Shown: positions 35,784 to 48,109, counted from the stretch's first letter. The stretch is 64,000 nucleotides of DNA from Curvularia sp. ZM96 (GCA_022457065.1 JAJGBQ010000005.1:806001-870000), one strand, 5' to 3'. Notes: generated from the letters alone by a model not told the origin. Numbers and translations: made by a program.

Positions 35784-36816
35784 CTACAACTTTGCATATT
35801 CATCGCAAACCTCTATCAACTTCTTCTTCGTCCCAGGCTCATTAACGCTATGCCCCGCGTCGTCAATAAAATGCAGCTTACTCTCGGGCCATTGCTTATG
35901 CAACTCCCAAGCCGTAATCGGTGGACAAACAACATCATACCTACCCTGCACAATCGTAGTCGGGATATGTCTAATCCGATCAATATTTTCCTTCTTCAGC
36001 AACTGCCCTTCCTCCAACCACGCCTTGCCCGTAAAATAATGAATCTCAAGCCGCGCATGAGCAACCAAGTACGCCGGCTCCTTGAGCTTCTCTAACGCAT
36101 TGGGATCCGGATACAGCGTGCTGATCGATCCTTCCCACGTGTTCCACGCCGTGGCTGCAGGATGCGAGATAGCCGGGTCCTCGGACATAAGGCGCTTGTG
36201 ATAGCTGGCAATATGGTCTGAGCGCTCTTCCTCGGGGAGAAAGCTTATGAAATCGTCCCAGCGATCTGGAAAGAGCATTGATGCGCCGCCTTGACAGTTT
36301 GACCATTTTAGTTCCAGATCGCGCACGGCGAAGACGCCGCGGAGGACAAGGCTGCCGACGCTTGAGGGATGGGTCTGGGCGTAGGCGAGCGCGAGGGTGG
36401 AGCCCCAGGACCCGCCGAAGACCATGTGCCATTTGGGGATCTGAAGGTACTTGCGAAGGGCTTCGATGTCCGAGACGAGATGCCACGTTGTATTGTTGGT
36501 AGTGTTGGCGTTGGGACGTGATTGTCCACATCCTCGTTGGTCGAGTAGTATCACGTGATATTCTGAAGGGTCGAAGAAGACAGTATTGCCTTTGGAGCAA
36601 TGACCACCTGGTCCGCCGTGCAGGTAAATCACTATATAGAGTCAGTATATGGACGACAAGGTCATTTCAGAGAGCTTAGTCTTTGTACACACCTGGCTTC
36701 CCGTCCTTCTTGCCATATTGTTGGTAGTATATCTCGTGGATATCATCGACACGCAGCCAACCAACGTTCCATGCATCTTCGTGTTGGTAGCTACGTACTT
36801 CAGACGTCTGGGCCAT
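35784..36816 (-). CDS. Proline iminopeptidase (alpha/beta-hydrolase, family S33)
   Basis: 323 aa, minus-strand exons 36816-36693 and 36631-35784 (61-nt intron). Releases N-terminal proline from peptides; probably cytosolic because no signal peptide is present. Exon 1 encodes the typical start with WLRVDDIHEIYYQQYGKKDG. Exon 2 has the oxyanion HGGPGG, LLDQRGCGQSRP, and the nucleophile elbow GGSWGS with the catalytic Ser. The S33 motif GRYDVVCPP supplies the Asp and DDAGHS the His. Length fits the bacterial-type enzymes (about 310-320 aa). It converges with HsbA and lies tandem with the secreted oxidase upstream, with 274 bases to that gene's stop. A bacterial-like family shared across fungi; transfer is not demonstrable here. 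Confidence 0.94.
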
Positions 36817-37090
36817 GGTGAATGATAGAGAGGTGAAGATGAGATTCTTTGTGCTTCAATGCTGTGGTTAAATATACAGACAGTTGAGGCGAAGAGTCAG
36901 ACTTGGATGCAACTGATTACCCCGCCTGTAGCATAGTGGCCCCCACTACGTAAAGAACACCTTCCAAGATAGGTTCAGTCACACTACAACACTGGAATGT
37001 AAAGGTGATACAGTCATCGTATTACTGCATGAGAAGTATTGGCTTCGCCATCTAAAATAACAACCATATGCAACACAGACATGATGTAAC

Positions 37091-38817
37091 CTAAAACTTG
37101 AACCCACCGCTCCTCGTACTAAACAAGCCTTGAGGATCAACGCTCTTCTGCAATGCCTTGAACTTTTCATAGTCCCTGTAGCTCTGCAGAACAGGCTGAT
37201 CATACATGGCGTCGTTCAAGAACAATGGTAGGTATGTGTCCTGGGGTATACTTGCCTCTTCCATCCACTGCGGTACGACCTCGTCTAGCCAGCTCGTCAG
37301 CTTTCTGGCGATTTCAAAGGCTTTTTCATCGTCTGATGGCAAGTTCCAAGCCCCTTGGTAAATGACAACAATACGGTCAGGATCGGAGGCAGTGAGACCC
37401 ATGGCATTGCCGCCTTTGGACTCTGATTTCTTGCCAATCACCGAAGGAAGTGGTTGGAAGTCAACACTAAACTGAACGCCGCGGACAACAGGTAGCGTGT
37501 TCAGAAATACGGCAGTGACCTCAGCGAGCTTGTCACTGATCTCTTTGTACATCTGAGGACGAGAAGCAATGTATGGGATGGTTTTGGTCTGTTATATCGT
37601 TAGACTCTTGCTGAAGACACGAAGGTAGTGTACTTACGCGGAAGAAGGAACGAGCATTCAAGGCACGAACCGGTTCACCATTGGCTCTGAGCTATATGCA
37701 GTTAGCAAATGAACATCATCATTGCACTGCCGACTGAAATTACCAGTTCAGAGTACTTTTGCCTCTTGCGTAGGCATGTCAAGTTAACAATGTCGAGAAA
37801 CTTGGCAAAAGGCCCCGATGTAGGCGGCGAGGGACCGTCGTAGAAGTAATACATCATTCTTAACCTTGTGCCAACGCCGAGGACCAGGTCAGTAAAGATA
37901 ATGGCAGCCTTGGGATCCTCGGCACCATGACCAGCGAAATCATGCAATGCGGCATAGAGCTCATCCGCCTTGGTCACATCATACGTACAGGAACCACCCC
38001 ATACGTCGTCCATGTGATGAACTTTGGCCTTGAATTGAGTGACGATGCCAAATTGGCCGCTACTCCCGCGCATAGCTCGGGCGAGATCTGGGTGCCTTGC
38101 GGCGTTAACGTTTACAATGGAGCCATTAGCCATGACTGTCTCCCATTCAATGATGTTCTGCTACTTGTCAGCAAGGTACCTGAGTCATGGTGTTCGGCGA
38201 CTAACGTCCGCGGCGAGGCCTTCTTGAGCACTGAGGAAGGATAGACCTCCTCCTAACAGCAGTCCGCCAACACCAACAAGGCCTGAATTAGGTCAGCTGA
38301 CATTTTACCTAGGCGTAAGTATGATCATACCGAGTCTTCCACCAGCGATGGCTACTCCGCTCTTTTCAAGGTCACCTATAACGTCATTCCACTCCCCACC
38401 TGGACGAACATAGGCAACATCTTCTTGTGCATCGTAGCTTGCTCCAACCAGGTCAGTCATGGTGATAAGGACACCATCCTGGATAGTAGAATGATCTTTG
38501 TTGGGGTCGTGACCACCACTTCGAGTAGCGAAGCGGACAGTGGGGTACTTATTCAAGAGTTTGACAACAATGGCAACATCCTGAGCAGAGTTTGGCTGCA
38601 CGATACATGCCGGGTTGACACCACGAAGGTTAGTAGCCCAGTACTGTTGTGTCTCGTAGGCATATTCTACCGCCAGGAGTCCTGGGGTTAGAACCTTGCC
38701 TGGCAAGGCATTGTTCGCTTCGTTGCATAGTTTCGTAGTGGCATCTGAGGGGACACCATAAGCGACTCGAACGCCCAGCAGCAGGGCACCAAGCGCAAGG
38801 GACGAGAAAGTGGCCAT
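37091..38817 (-). CDS. Secreted FAD-linked oxidase, berberine-bridge-enzyme type
   Basis: 509 aa from five minus-strand exons: 38817-38331, 38282-38206, 38157-37744, 37691-37638, 37588-37091; all GT...AG, joined frame open. Signal peptide MATFSSLALGALLLGVRVAYG. The PCMH-type FAD domain includes RFATRSGGHDPNK, where His103 fits the 8-alpha-histidyl FAD attachment, GGEWNDV, and LLLGGGLSFLSAQEGLAADNI. The position that carries the second (cysteinyl) FAD bond in bicovalent enzymes appears to be Leu or Ser (GGGLSFLS), so monocovalent binding is likely. The C-terminus holds a BBE-like segment: YRDYEKFKALQKSVDPQGLF. Such enzymes oxidise sugars, oligosaccharides or alkaloid-like metabolites; the substrate is unknown. 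An accessory neighbour to HsbA. Confidence 0.92.
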
Positions 38818-39730
38818 GGTAAACGACTTGAAGAAGAACCAAATGAGAAACCAGCCTTGCGGTCCTTGTGGGAAGGCTGAAGGAACACCTAACATACACC
38901 GGGGCATTTATAATGTCCATGTTGAGCTCGGATTTTAAATTGAGGAAAAACCATCATCATCCTGGTCTGCCATAAAAAAGCAACTTGACTTCAAGGGGGT
39001 AAAGCAAATCCATGGCTTGGATACACGACATAAATGGAGGTTCGAGAAAGCGAAACCATTAGTACAAATTGAGTGTTCAGAGTCAGTTTAAAGGAAGGAT
39101 CTGCATCGAAATGGGGCCAAATACGAATCAGGCAGTGGACGAGACTGGATGCATGCTGCCTTGAAGTCCGTATCGCGTGTTGAATGGCGTATTTAGCCTA
39201 GCTGCTACTGCATGCGAGTCCACCGTGTAAGTGGACATGACGTGGAGGCTGATTCGAAGCATGCGTGGCAACGGACATGATCCTCCTAGTAAAAGTGAAG
39301 AGAGAGAAAGGCGATAGTCATGGCACCACGAGACACTGGCTGTGGATTTGGATTTTTTTGCACAAGAAGAAAAAACGCCTATAGAGGCGTCAGGTCATGG
39401 ATGGCATGATATGAGGTTGACCATGGGTGCAGCGGCGACCGGAAGTGCCGAGTGACTCGTCTAAAGTATGCACTTTGGGACGTGACTGAAAATAATTATC
39501 GCGAGATGATGGCATGGCTGTGGAGAAGGGCTGCTTGGTACTTTAAACGGGCATTGGATACGAAACCGCATGCATGCGGCTACGTACCCGGGTCTCGGTC
39601 TCGGCCCTAGCGCGGCTCGGTTGCTCCCTCCTGCCTGAACCCAGCACGCAGGGTAAACAAACATTGGCCGAACGCAACCAAGCCTCAACAACGTCGCGCC
39701 CACACCCGACGCCGACGACCGATCACCGCC
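38818..39730. promoter_or_regulatory. Divergent promoter region, BBE oxidase/Msd1-like gene
   Basis: 913 bases between two divergent starts; both promoters lie here. No ORF or RNA feature supported. Confidence 0.5.
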
Positions 39731-41754
39731 ATGGAGTCTCATAGCCTCAAGACTGCATCGACGTACGTCAACAACTTGCTGCTATCGCGGGGGTTATTGC
39801 GCAATGGTAAGCCTATTGAGTTTGCACACCCGTCCAGGGGAGAGGGCGGGAAAGAGGCCACTATGGCCCAGATTATTAACCTGATCCACGACTTGATATT
39901 GAAGCGCGATGTATGTTGCCCCCCCGGAACTTGTGAGGCGGCTCTCCTAATCAATTTGTAGCGCGATCAAGAGTATCGTGAGTCCGTTGCAGATACACTG
40001 CGAACCCTACGTTCAGATGCAACGCGCCAGACGGCCGCCCTCGAGAAGCAATCTGCGCGCAACGACGACCTGACGCGACAACTCTCCCTCGCTCAAGCCT
40101 CAGAACAGTCGGCACGCAAAGCGCTACATGCGGCCGAATCATCCGCGCGAAAACTGCGTGCAGAGATGCAACGACTCAAAACGACTGTGGACCAGATACG
40201 CACAACTTGTACCAACGACGTTCGAAAGCGCGACAGGGAAATCGTGAGGCTAAAGAGCCACTTGACGAGCCAACAACGGGGCAACAAAACAGGCCTCGTT
40301 GGCGCAAGCATTACAATCAACCCGGGCACTATGGGCTTTGGCGGGGCTACAAGCAATATGCGCGAGGATGCGCCCGACGTCGATGACCCCGAATACAGCT
40401 TGAAGCAGGAGACAACTGAATTCTTGACACAGTTGAGTCAAAGCTTGAGCGAAGAGAACGATAATCTTATTGGGCTTGTACGGAACACACTTTTGACTCT
40501 GAAGGAGCTCCAGGGCATGTCGGAACAAAACGCAAGAGACGACTCAGAAGAAGCGTCAGTCTTGAGCGAGAATGAAGACGAAGAGTACACACGACAACGT
40601 ATGCTGCACACACTACCTAACAACTATGAATCCTTGGCAGACGACATGGACACGGTGCTAGATAATCTGAAGAGTCTACTCACAAACCCCAACTTTGTGT
40701 CAGTGGAGGAAGTGGAGCTCCGCGAAGAGGAAATTCACAGGCTACGCGCAGGTTGGGAAAAGATGGAGGCCCGGCTACGCGAATCCTTTATGCTTATGGA
40801 CTCTTGGCGAAAGCGCATGACGAATGGTGATACCATCGACCTCGAGGAGCTTAGAATGGGCCTCGGGTTTGGTCAAGGGCTGGGCGCGGCTGACAGGGAA
40901 GGCTTCTCGAGTATTGAAGAAGAACAAGAAGACGAGGATGAAACCGCCAGTTCAGTCTTTGATGAAGAGGTGGATGGCCCAGACTGCCAACATGAAGATG
41001 ATCAACGGCAAGCCGAGCATCCTCCTTCCCCAGAAGCAGATGACATTACCCCTAAGAAGAACAATGTCGACATGTTCAAGATCAAGCTGCAGCCTAGCCT
41101 GCCAGCGCTACGAGAGTCCAATGGCAACAAGGCGTTCGGTCGATCGCCCCGAAAAGTCGCCTTTTCGCCGTCCATACCTAACACGCCCTCTCAAGTAGAA
41201 GATGAGAATGCAGACGAGTCTGGGATCGACCTGGTCGGTGCGGACAAGCCAGGTCGCCCCAACTCCGCAGTCAAACCGCCTCGTTCTGAAGAACGAGTAT
41301 CAAGACGAAAAAGTCGAGATGAACGCACACCCCGAAAGGTACGTTATGATAGGCTCGCCAGTCGTATGAACATGGCCAGCCAAAGTTTAATTTTTCTTGT
41401 GCAATCTCTTTTGTTCTACAAGTCGCGTGCAGTATTTCCATCATCAGACCACCTATCTAACCTCGCAAGCAGGCCAGAAAACGCCTATCGAGTCCACGGG
41501 CGCACCCTGACGAGCCATCGCCGAAGCTAACAGTGCAAGAAAAACTACGTGACGCCTCGGAAGCAGCCGTTGCAGCCGAAGTTGAGAGGGTTGCCAGCCC
41601 CACCATGAAGAAAGATGATAGCGCCGAAGCATCCAAGGAGGATACTGGCAAGCGCGCACCTAGGTCACCCACTAGGACTAGGGTTACTGGTCGACCAAGA
41701 AGAAGAAAGAGCACCTTGACGGCGGAGGAGTTAGCCAATCTTTTGGGCTGCTGA
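39731..41754 (+). CDS. Msd1/SSX2IP-like microtubule-anchoring protein (ADIP domain)
   Basis: 612 aa, exons 39731-39910, 39962-41338, 41473-41754. The N-terminus (SLKTASTYVNNLLLSRGLLRNG, IINLIHDLILKRD) followed by a long coiled coil (about residues 60-175, heptads through LRSDATRQTAALEKQSARND and VRKRDREIVRLKSHL) is the afadin/alpha-actinin-binding (ADIP) layout. Fission yeast Msd1 and human SSX2IP of this family anchor microtubule minus ends at spindle poles or centrosomes; Aspergillus TINA is related. A second coiled coil lies near NPNFVSVEEVELREEEIHRL. The C-terminal third is acidic then basic and disordered, ending RRRKSTLTAEELANLLGC, a conserved tail that confirms the last splice. That intron (134 nt) is the longest of this gene. 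Spindle-pole function is by homology. Confidence 0.88.
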
Positions 41755-43584
41755 TTAAATGAACGAATGTTGTGCAGGATGTTCACATCTTTTCCATTGC
41801 GGCGAAGTAGACGATGAGAAGCAGCTGTCAATGCTATCCCACTACCGCAGTGACCCAAAGTCACGATACGAATATCGCCTAGGCATGTTGAGAGATTAAT
41901 CAGTGAAGTGGCTGATGTGCGTGACTTTGGCTCTTCCTCATTGGCGCATTGTAAGTGACGGTGCATCCGGGGGGTTCACGCACCGGGCGCGGGCGCGTAT
42001 GTAGGCCTGGGGCTATATTAACCGTTCTTCAATTCAATATCGCTGTATTGCGGGCCTGAAAGACGCAGACAGATGTGGGACGGGGAGCAAAGTGCAGACA
42101 CAAATGTCAGCGAGACATGGTTTATGACACGGAACCTACGAAAGAGCTTGGGAAACAGTCGAAAGGGTGATGTGATGTCTGCCCATCGTTGCGAATTATT
42201 GGCAGTGTCCAAATTGCAAGTCGTACAAATCATGCGCTTTTCGCATGGCTTGTAGTGAAGTTCGATGCCTCCGCTGCCCAACCAGGTCGACCATGTCCCC
42301 TGGTACCTTTTTCCCAAGGTATCCATTGCCGAAGCTTACGAGGCAGCATGCGCACGCACGATCACTGCACATTATGACGATATGTCGGTTCTCATGTCCT
42401 TGGGTCGGACGTTGCGGCCGCAGTGCGAGTGTGACCAGAAAAAGTGGCTCGCTGTGCAGCTGAGTGAAATTGGCTACGCAGTGATGTGGTTGGACAGCAT
42501 GGCAAGCCACTGGAGATTATTAGCCGCCCATGGTCCCGATTTGGGATATTTGGTGTTGACCGGTAGGTTGCCCAAGCAAGGCGATTGGGCAAACAGCAGG
42601 TTATGGGCCGATAATGGCTGTAAATAGGTCTGCATGCGGCAACAAGGAAAAATGCAGGTTGATCGATGCAGCAACCTGGCAAGCAAATTTCTCTGCATCC
42701 GTCGTCAGCCCAGTTCGCCCGTCAATCATGCAGTGTGAAAGAAACTTAGGTATCTGCAGCTCGCACATTCCGACATCACATGGCAGGCGGGCTCTCGTGC
42801 CTGATTGGTCGTCTGTTTCCGCCCACTGTCCGTGCGTTGCGTGACGGCCCACATATGTATTCCCCGCCCAGGCTAGCAAATCAGAGCACACAGCCATAAC
42901 GCCCGGCTACACAGGTCAAGTCATCAACCACTCTCGCAACACCGTCAAGCGCTCGCCGTACATTCAATAGACTGCTCTCCACACCCGCTACCAGCCTGCA
43001 CCCTGTCCAGATGGCGTCGCTTCGCTGCGCAGGCAATCAATCGCTACCGGGAGCAGCGATGCCTGGTCCCTAGTCGGCGTAGTGCAATGTCGGCTTGTCA
43101 GCCCCTCGTCAACGCCCAATCGCACCCCAGCAGCTGTGTAATGCGGTTTCTATACATAAGTAGGCCTGTGGCCGCTCCCATCTCGACTTTTTTTCTTCAG
43201 CAAGTGTGTCAAGTTCAGAGTTGTTGTGTTCGTTTTTTGTCTATTCTTTTTTACCCCTCCCCCTTCTTCTCTCTACTCTCCTCAGGCCTGGTGCCATCTA
43301 ATCACTACACTACCGACGACCTTATTCCCCCTCGCATTTTTACCATAATTCAATTCTTTGTGGCCGGTCCACTCCAACGTAATACGCAGCTCTACTTGCT
43401 CGAAACGAACAACCAAAACCACACCGACAACGCAAGCTCGCATCCCTCGGCGAGACTCTCGACATACACACAGCCTCATCAGCAATCTTGACGTCTATCC
43501 ATTAGTTTGGTACTGGACGAATTGAAAGAAACGATTACATCATAATACAACTGTTTTACACTGAAAGAAAGAAACAACATCACA
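41755..43584. promoter_or_regulatory. 1.8 kb intergenic with long pyrimidine-rich leader of CBM48 gene
   Basis: The first half is unremarkable. From about 43180 to 43290 the plus strand is strongly C/T-rich (TTTTTTTCTTCAG, CCCCTCCCCCTTCTTCTCTC), a common mark of a strong fungal transcription start, followed by about 300 bases of A/C-rich leader. A 5' UTR intron is possible but I cannot define it. Confidence 0.45.
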
Positions 43585-44373
43585 ATGGCCGCTATCCAGC
43601 TCAACTTCACTCTCCGTACTTCCTCCAACTGCAAGACAGTCCACCTTCTCGGCTCCTGGGATGGCTACCAAGGTCAACTTCCGCTTTCCAAGGACCCCAA
43701 GAAGTCTGGTGGCTGGGTCGGATGCTTCAAGTTCCAAGGACAGACCTTGAAGCAGGGACAGCGCTACTGGTACTACTACATCATCGACGGCTACCACGTC
43801 TCGCACGACCCCGCCAAGGACCACACCACTGAACCCACCACTGGCCGCAAGCTCAACATCATCGACATTCCCGCTGCCAAGTCGAGCTCAAAGTCATCCT
43901 CGTCCAGTGCCGACCGCAAGTCCCGCCGTGTCTCGACCGCTTCCATCCCCAAGGGCCGTGGCCTCAGCCCAGAGCGCATCGTTGCCCCCAAGCCACAACG
44001 ACCCCACGAGACGCGCCAAGTCATCAACACGCAGTACGACAAGACCACCTTGGAGGAGCTCAACCGCCGCTTTGCCACTCAAAAGCTCGAAGAATCATCC
44101 GATGACTCCGAATACAGCTCCGATGAGGACTCCGACGTCCCATCGCTCACCAGCCGCTCGACAAACAGCTCTAGCCCGTCCAGTATCAGCTCTGGCAGCT
44201 CATGCTGCACGTGCGAACGCTACGGCATCACCCGCGCTGGTGACCGCGTCAAGCTTGACTGCGGTGGTGCGCGCTGTGGATACTCTGATGATTCTTCAGA
44301 CTGCTCCTCCGAAGACGAGTACGTGTACGAGGAGAAGACCACCCGCCGCCAGGGTGTCGTCATCCGCTCCTAA
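43585..44373 (+). CDS. Small CBM48 (AMPK-type glycogen-binding) protein
   Basis: 262 aa, single exon. Residues 1-95 form a CBM48/AMPK-beta-like carbohydrate-binding fold: KTVHLLGSWDGYQGQLPLSKD, GWVGCFKF, YWYYYIIDGYHVSHDPAKDHT, GRKLNIIDI. The rest is low complexity: Ser-rich (SSSKSSSSSADRKSRR), then a helix YDKTTLEELNRRFATQKLEE and an acidic Ser region, then a Cys cluster (SSCCTCERYGITRAGD, CGGARCGYSDD). No kinase or hydrolase domain is attached, so it is not an AMPK beta subunit, which would carry a C-terminal ASC domain. A glycogen- or glucan-linked adaptor is a reasonable guess. Strong bias toward C-ending codons and the pyrimidine-rich leader suggest high expression. Confidence 0.88.
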   Translation: MAAIQLNFTLRTSSNCKTVHLLGSWDGYQGQLPLSKDPKKSGGWVGCFKFQGQTLKQGQRYWYYYIIDGYHVSHDPAKDHTTEPTTGRKLNIIDIPAAKSSSKSSSSSADRKSRRVSTASIPKGRGLSPERIVAPKPQRPHETRQVINTQYDKTTLEELNRRFATQKLEESSDDSEYSSDEDSDVPSLTSRSTNSSSPSSISSGSSCCTCERYGITRAGDRVKLDCGGARCGYSDDSSDCSSEDEYVYEEKTTRRQGVVIRS

Positions 44374-47300
44374 GAGCCTTCTCTTCTACCCCCTTCCTGA
44401 CTGGACAGCCATTTGTCCCCTGTCTTTTGCTGTCGCCACCCTTGTGCGACAGTAAATTGACGATAACATCATCTTCCTTCTTTCATGTGCATATTATGAT
44501 AACGACCTTTCTCTTCTTTCTCTTCTTCCTATTTCACAGTGGTCGTTAGCCTCGCACATCTTTTAAGGCTCCGGCTTTCCACTCACTTATTCTAATTGGA
44601 TCTGCTTTTTCACGACGACATGCCTCATGCTTTTTTTTTTGCTGCTGGTTTACCACCAACCAGGAGTGTTGGCGGATGGGAGGAAACATGAACAAGCGAA
44701 CATCCTCCCATCTTTCCTCTCTCTCTTGTACGCTCACGAACTTTAACACCGGACGGACAAGCTTATCTTGCCCGTCAACGGAGGAAACATCACATATGTT
44801 TGCCAAATGTGCCAACTGCACGCCTCATGTAGATTTACACTTTACTTGAATGCCAATCAATGACAATCCGCATGGGCCTCGTGCTCGGAAAACATTATAT
44901 CTTTGTCCGCTGCTCCGCTTCACGTGCGAGAATCTGAGGTGTTCTGAGCCTTGACGATGCTCTCGCATGTCCCTCCATCTTCTATCATGGCCAGGTTGAA
45001 CCCATACCCTCCGCTCGCATCGAAAGCACATGACCGTGCTGCAATGCAAGGTCATCCCGCGACACTTACCCTTAACCTCTCCCCCCTGCGCCACAAAGAC
45101 GACAAAGATAGAGAGTATGTAATTATCTTCTGTTGGTTGAGCCTTGTTTCACTGTAAAACAAGAGGTTTCGGGGAATTAGTTTATTTTTAGGGGGGCGGT
45201 TACATTCGGTTTTCGAAGGAAGAAAGGACAAGGAACCTATCGAGATGCGAAGCGGAGTGATGACGAGCAAGATTTGTGATGGGGCGGAGTCAGTGTTGAA
45301 TAGCAATCTCTCAACAGATCAAGTCAAGGAGAGATAAAGTGAGACACAATGAAAGTGACTTTGTTCTCTCGTGTGGACATTTGTCTCGATTCGTTTGTAG
45401 TGAAGTGGCTGTCGTAATAGAATTGCTGCAATCCCCGAAGTACTGTCAGCTCGTAGTTCTGAATTGAGCCATATGCATCTACTACACCATCACGATGTAA
45501 TAGAATCCTACAAGGCAGAGAGGGTAACAAGGCTGGTACAAGGATCCTTGCAACATAGGACTGCCGGTATGCTGGAGACGATTACACGGTGCCGGACCGT
45601 GGACCCGCAAACCGCCGTGCCGTGTTACCCACGGCTTGTTGATTCGAAGTGATCGATCGAGGCCCACAAGGCCGGCTGTGCCACTCGGTACCGGCCGCTA
45701 GGGTGGTTCCTCGGGTCGGTTTGTACCATTGCCTGATATGGGAATGGCATGCTTGATTTCCCAATACTATACTATGCTGAAGCCAGAAGAGCAAGGAATA
45801 CATTATTGGAGTTTCAAGCCAACTAAAAATCATCATCAGTCACTGCCTGGGGCTGAAGTTTCACAGTGAGTCGAATAAAATCAGGCAACAGGCCGCAGGA
45901 TCATAAAATCCCAGAATTGTAGTCTTATTGCGAGTTTGAGCAATAGGCTTTCTGAACAGTGGGGCCAAGAACCCTGGTCGGCAAGGTAACGCAGAGCCAG
46001 AGTGACGGGTAGTGTTGGAGGTCTCGCCAGCAGATGAGGACATCACATCGAGACCCGCCAACCAAGTGCCCGGAGTACTGGATGCCTAGCTCTTCAGCTG
46101 TGACGGTGGAACCGCCACACAAGCCCTGCCACTAAATATAGGACATCATGTGGAGACCAGAGCTTCTGAAGCAGCAGACGCGTCGGCCTCGAGGACAGAG
46201 AACGTGATGATTTTGCTCTGCACTCTGAGTGGCTCGGTGCTGCCGGCGTCAAAGTCGCCCGAGATGCTCAGCAGCAATGGGAGCAACGGGACGCTGGCTG
46301 GGATGTCGGAAAGGCAAATGACATCTTAGTACGCGTATGCGTTCTGGTCAGTTAGTTGTGGCGCAGGAGGTAAGCCCGAGTCGCCGAGATCTGGAGATGC
46401 CGAAGGTAGTATCGGCAGGCTTCGGAAAAGGCCGATGGAACGGTCGACGATGCAGCGGGGCGAGAGAGGGTCGAGATATCGAGAAGCGAGAGAAATTTGC
46501 GTGATTTAGTAGAAACGTGGAGTTGGGTGTGGCGCTTCTCACACCGACGAAACAGGCGAGTGGTAAGGGACCGTAAGGATGTTTGGTACGGGAAGAGGCG
46601 GTAACGGTAGTACGCGCACGTGCGTAAAGAGCGGGGCTGCTTGGCACGGATGACGTCTAGCGGACGTCTAATGCATCCATCAAACGTTCGCAATGCTTCA
46701 ATTCAGTAACATCTGGTTAGTCTGCAGCACCTCGCGCCCTGAGTCATCCAGAACGTCAAGCTGGGCACGGAGAGTTTTTTCCATCTGGGAATAGCGCGCT
46801 GCCATCCCACGCAAGGCAGACTTGCACGTGTGGTAAAAATAGTGTAACGATATTCAAGGTGGACGCTATGGTGCTAGTAACGACAGTGACTGTAGAGTGG
46901 AGTGGTTTTACCAGCCATGATACTCTCAGTGTCAGCTAAAGACTTGCAAAATATGCCTCTCGAACCCTAACAATGAATAGTACAGCTCAACCTGAACGCC
47001 AGTGTCCCTCGTATTGCACACATGTAGCCAGCCATGATGATGCCTCTCCTGTAGGTAACTCCGTACCGATGCGTGGATTTCCAAAATATACGAAGAAATA
47101 CGAGCCAAACGTGCTGAAAGATACAGCGCCGAACAACTGGCCAGCTCAAGGAAATCAATAGGTAATGGTAGAACGCGTTCGTGAAAGATAAGTCTTGCAT
47201 GGAATCTGATGGCCGATCTCAAGCCATCTTGAAGTGGTCGTGTATCTTCATCGTAAAGGGCCAAGAGAGTAGGATCCGCTTCCGTAGCCAGAATCAGGAA

Positions 47301-47851
47301 AAACGCCACCATGGTAGGCGACTACGGGCCGACGGCCACTATGTATACTGCAGGCGTAGCCTACAAGGACGGTTTTTTCTTGAACGATGTGTCCTCGTTG
47401 TCCATGGGCGGCACACGGATCGATGGCATGCTGGTAGTATAGACACCGGCAAACTGAGTAGCGTTCGACGACTTGATAGCACATATTTTGGAGCGTGCGT
47501 AGAGAGGAGAGCTTTTCGTATTTGATATAAGAAGAGACTTTTTTGACTTGATGGCTTGAACGCAAAGCAAAGCAATAAAAGAATTTTTGGTGTAAGGTGA
47601 AACGGGGTTTGTGATGATTTTGACTTGGCCAGGCGACCGGTGGCCTATATAGCAGAAGTCAGGGCGACGATATAGGCTACAGAGAAGAGTGTGGGTCACA
47701 CTGCGGATGCATCGTTGACTTGGTGCATGCCGGCTAGCACGCGGAAACGACGGGTAGGGACAAGTGCGCAGTCAGCCGGAAGTTGCTCTGACGGGGTTTT
47801 GAAAGTTAGCTAGCAGAGCTATTTTGACCATCGGTCTCTCAAGTTTGGAAA
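44374..47851. other. Gene-poor tract, 3.5 kb
   Basis: Begins with the likely 3' UTR of the CBM48 gene. No gene I can support. A minus-strand mini-ORF at 46805-46698 (35 aa, MAARYSQMEKTLRAQLDVLD...) has coding-like helical composition and could be a terminal exon or relic. Minus-strand ORFs at 46932-47312 and 47361-47699 have unconvincing composition. Around 46150-46330 the minus strand is also open and coding-like in one frame (PLLPLLLSISGDFDAGST) but lacks a start. The tract may hold eroded genes. Confidence 0.4.
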
Positions 47852-48109
47852 ATGGCGTGGGTTGAATGGGGCAAGGTTTGGAAAGGTTGCTTCTTGGGAG
47901 CTCTTTCAGCTGCTACAGACTGTGCGCCTCCAAACACTATTGGCAAGTGGCTGAGGCCAGGTGATGCTCCCATGAATTGCTCAGCATTTTACCAAGATCT
48001 GGTCGAGAGGTGCAGCGAAGCAGACAGATGGACAGGCGTCTGCGGAGATAGTGAATGGACATGGGGCGGTGGAAAACCCCTGTTCTGCACAGACCATGCC
48101 GCCCACTAA
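47852..48109 (+). CDS. Doubtful small six-cysteine protein
   Basis: Not a recognised family. An 85-codon ORF with an ATG in fair context (GAAAATGGCG). Six Cys residues (positions about 13, 24, 43, 54, 64, 78) and many Trp/Gly, ending CTDHAAH. The N-terminus is only weakly hydrophobic (GCFLGALSAATDC) and not a convincing signal peptide. It could be a small cysteine-rich protein, an exon of a longer gene, or chance; it lies in a gene-poor tract with no supported neighbour within 3 kb. Confidence 0.25.
   Translation: MAWVEWGKVWKGCFLGALSAATDCAPPNTIGKWLRPGDAPMNCSAFYQDLVERCSEADRWTGVCGDSEWTWGGGKPLFCTDHAAH

Noticed and set aside
46932..47312. 126-codon minus-strand ORF, considered as a membrane or transporter exon
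   Set aside because: No family motif matched and neighbouring frames could not be joined by convincing splice sites; mentioned only as part of the gene-poor tract.
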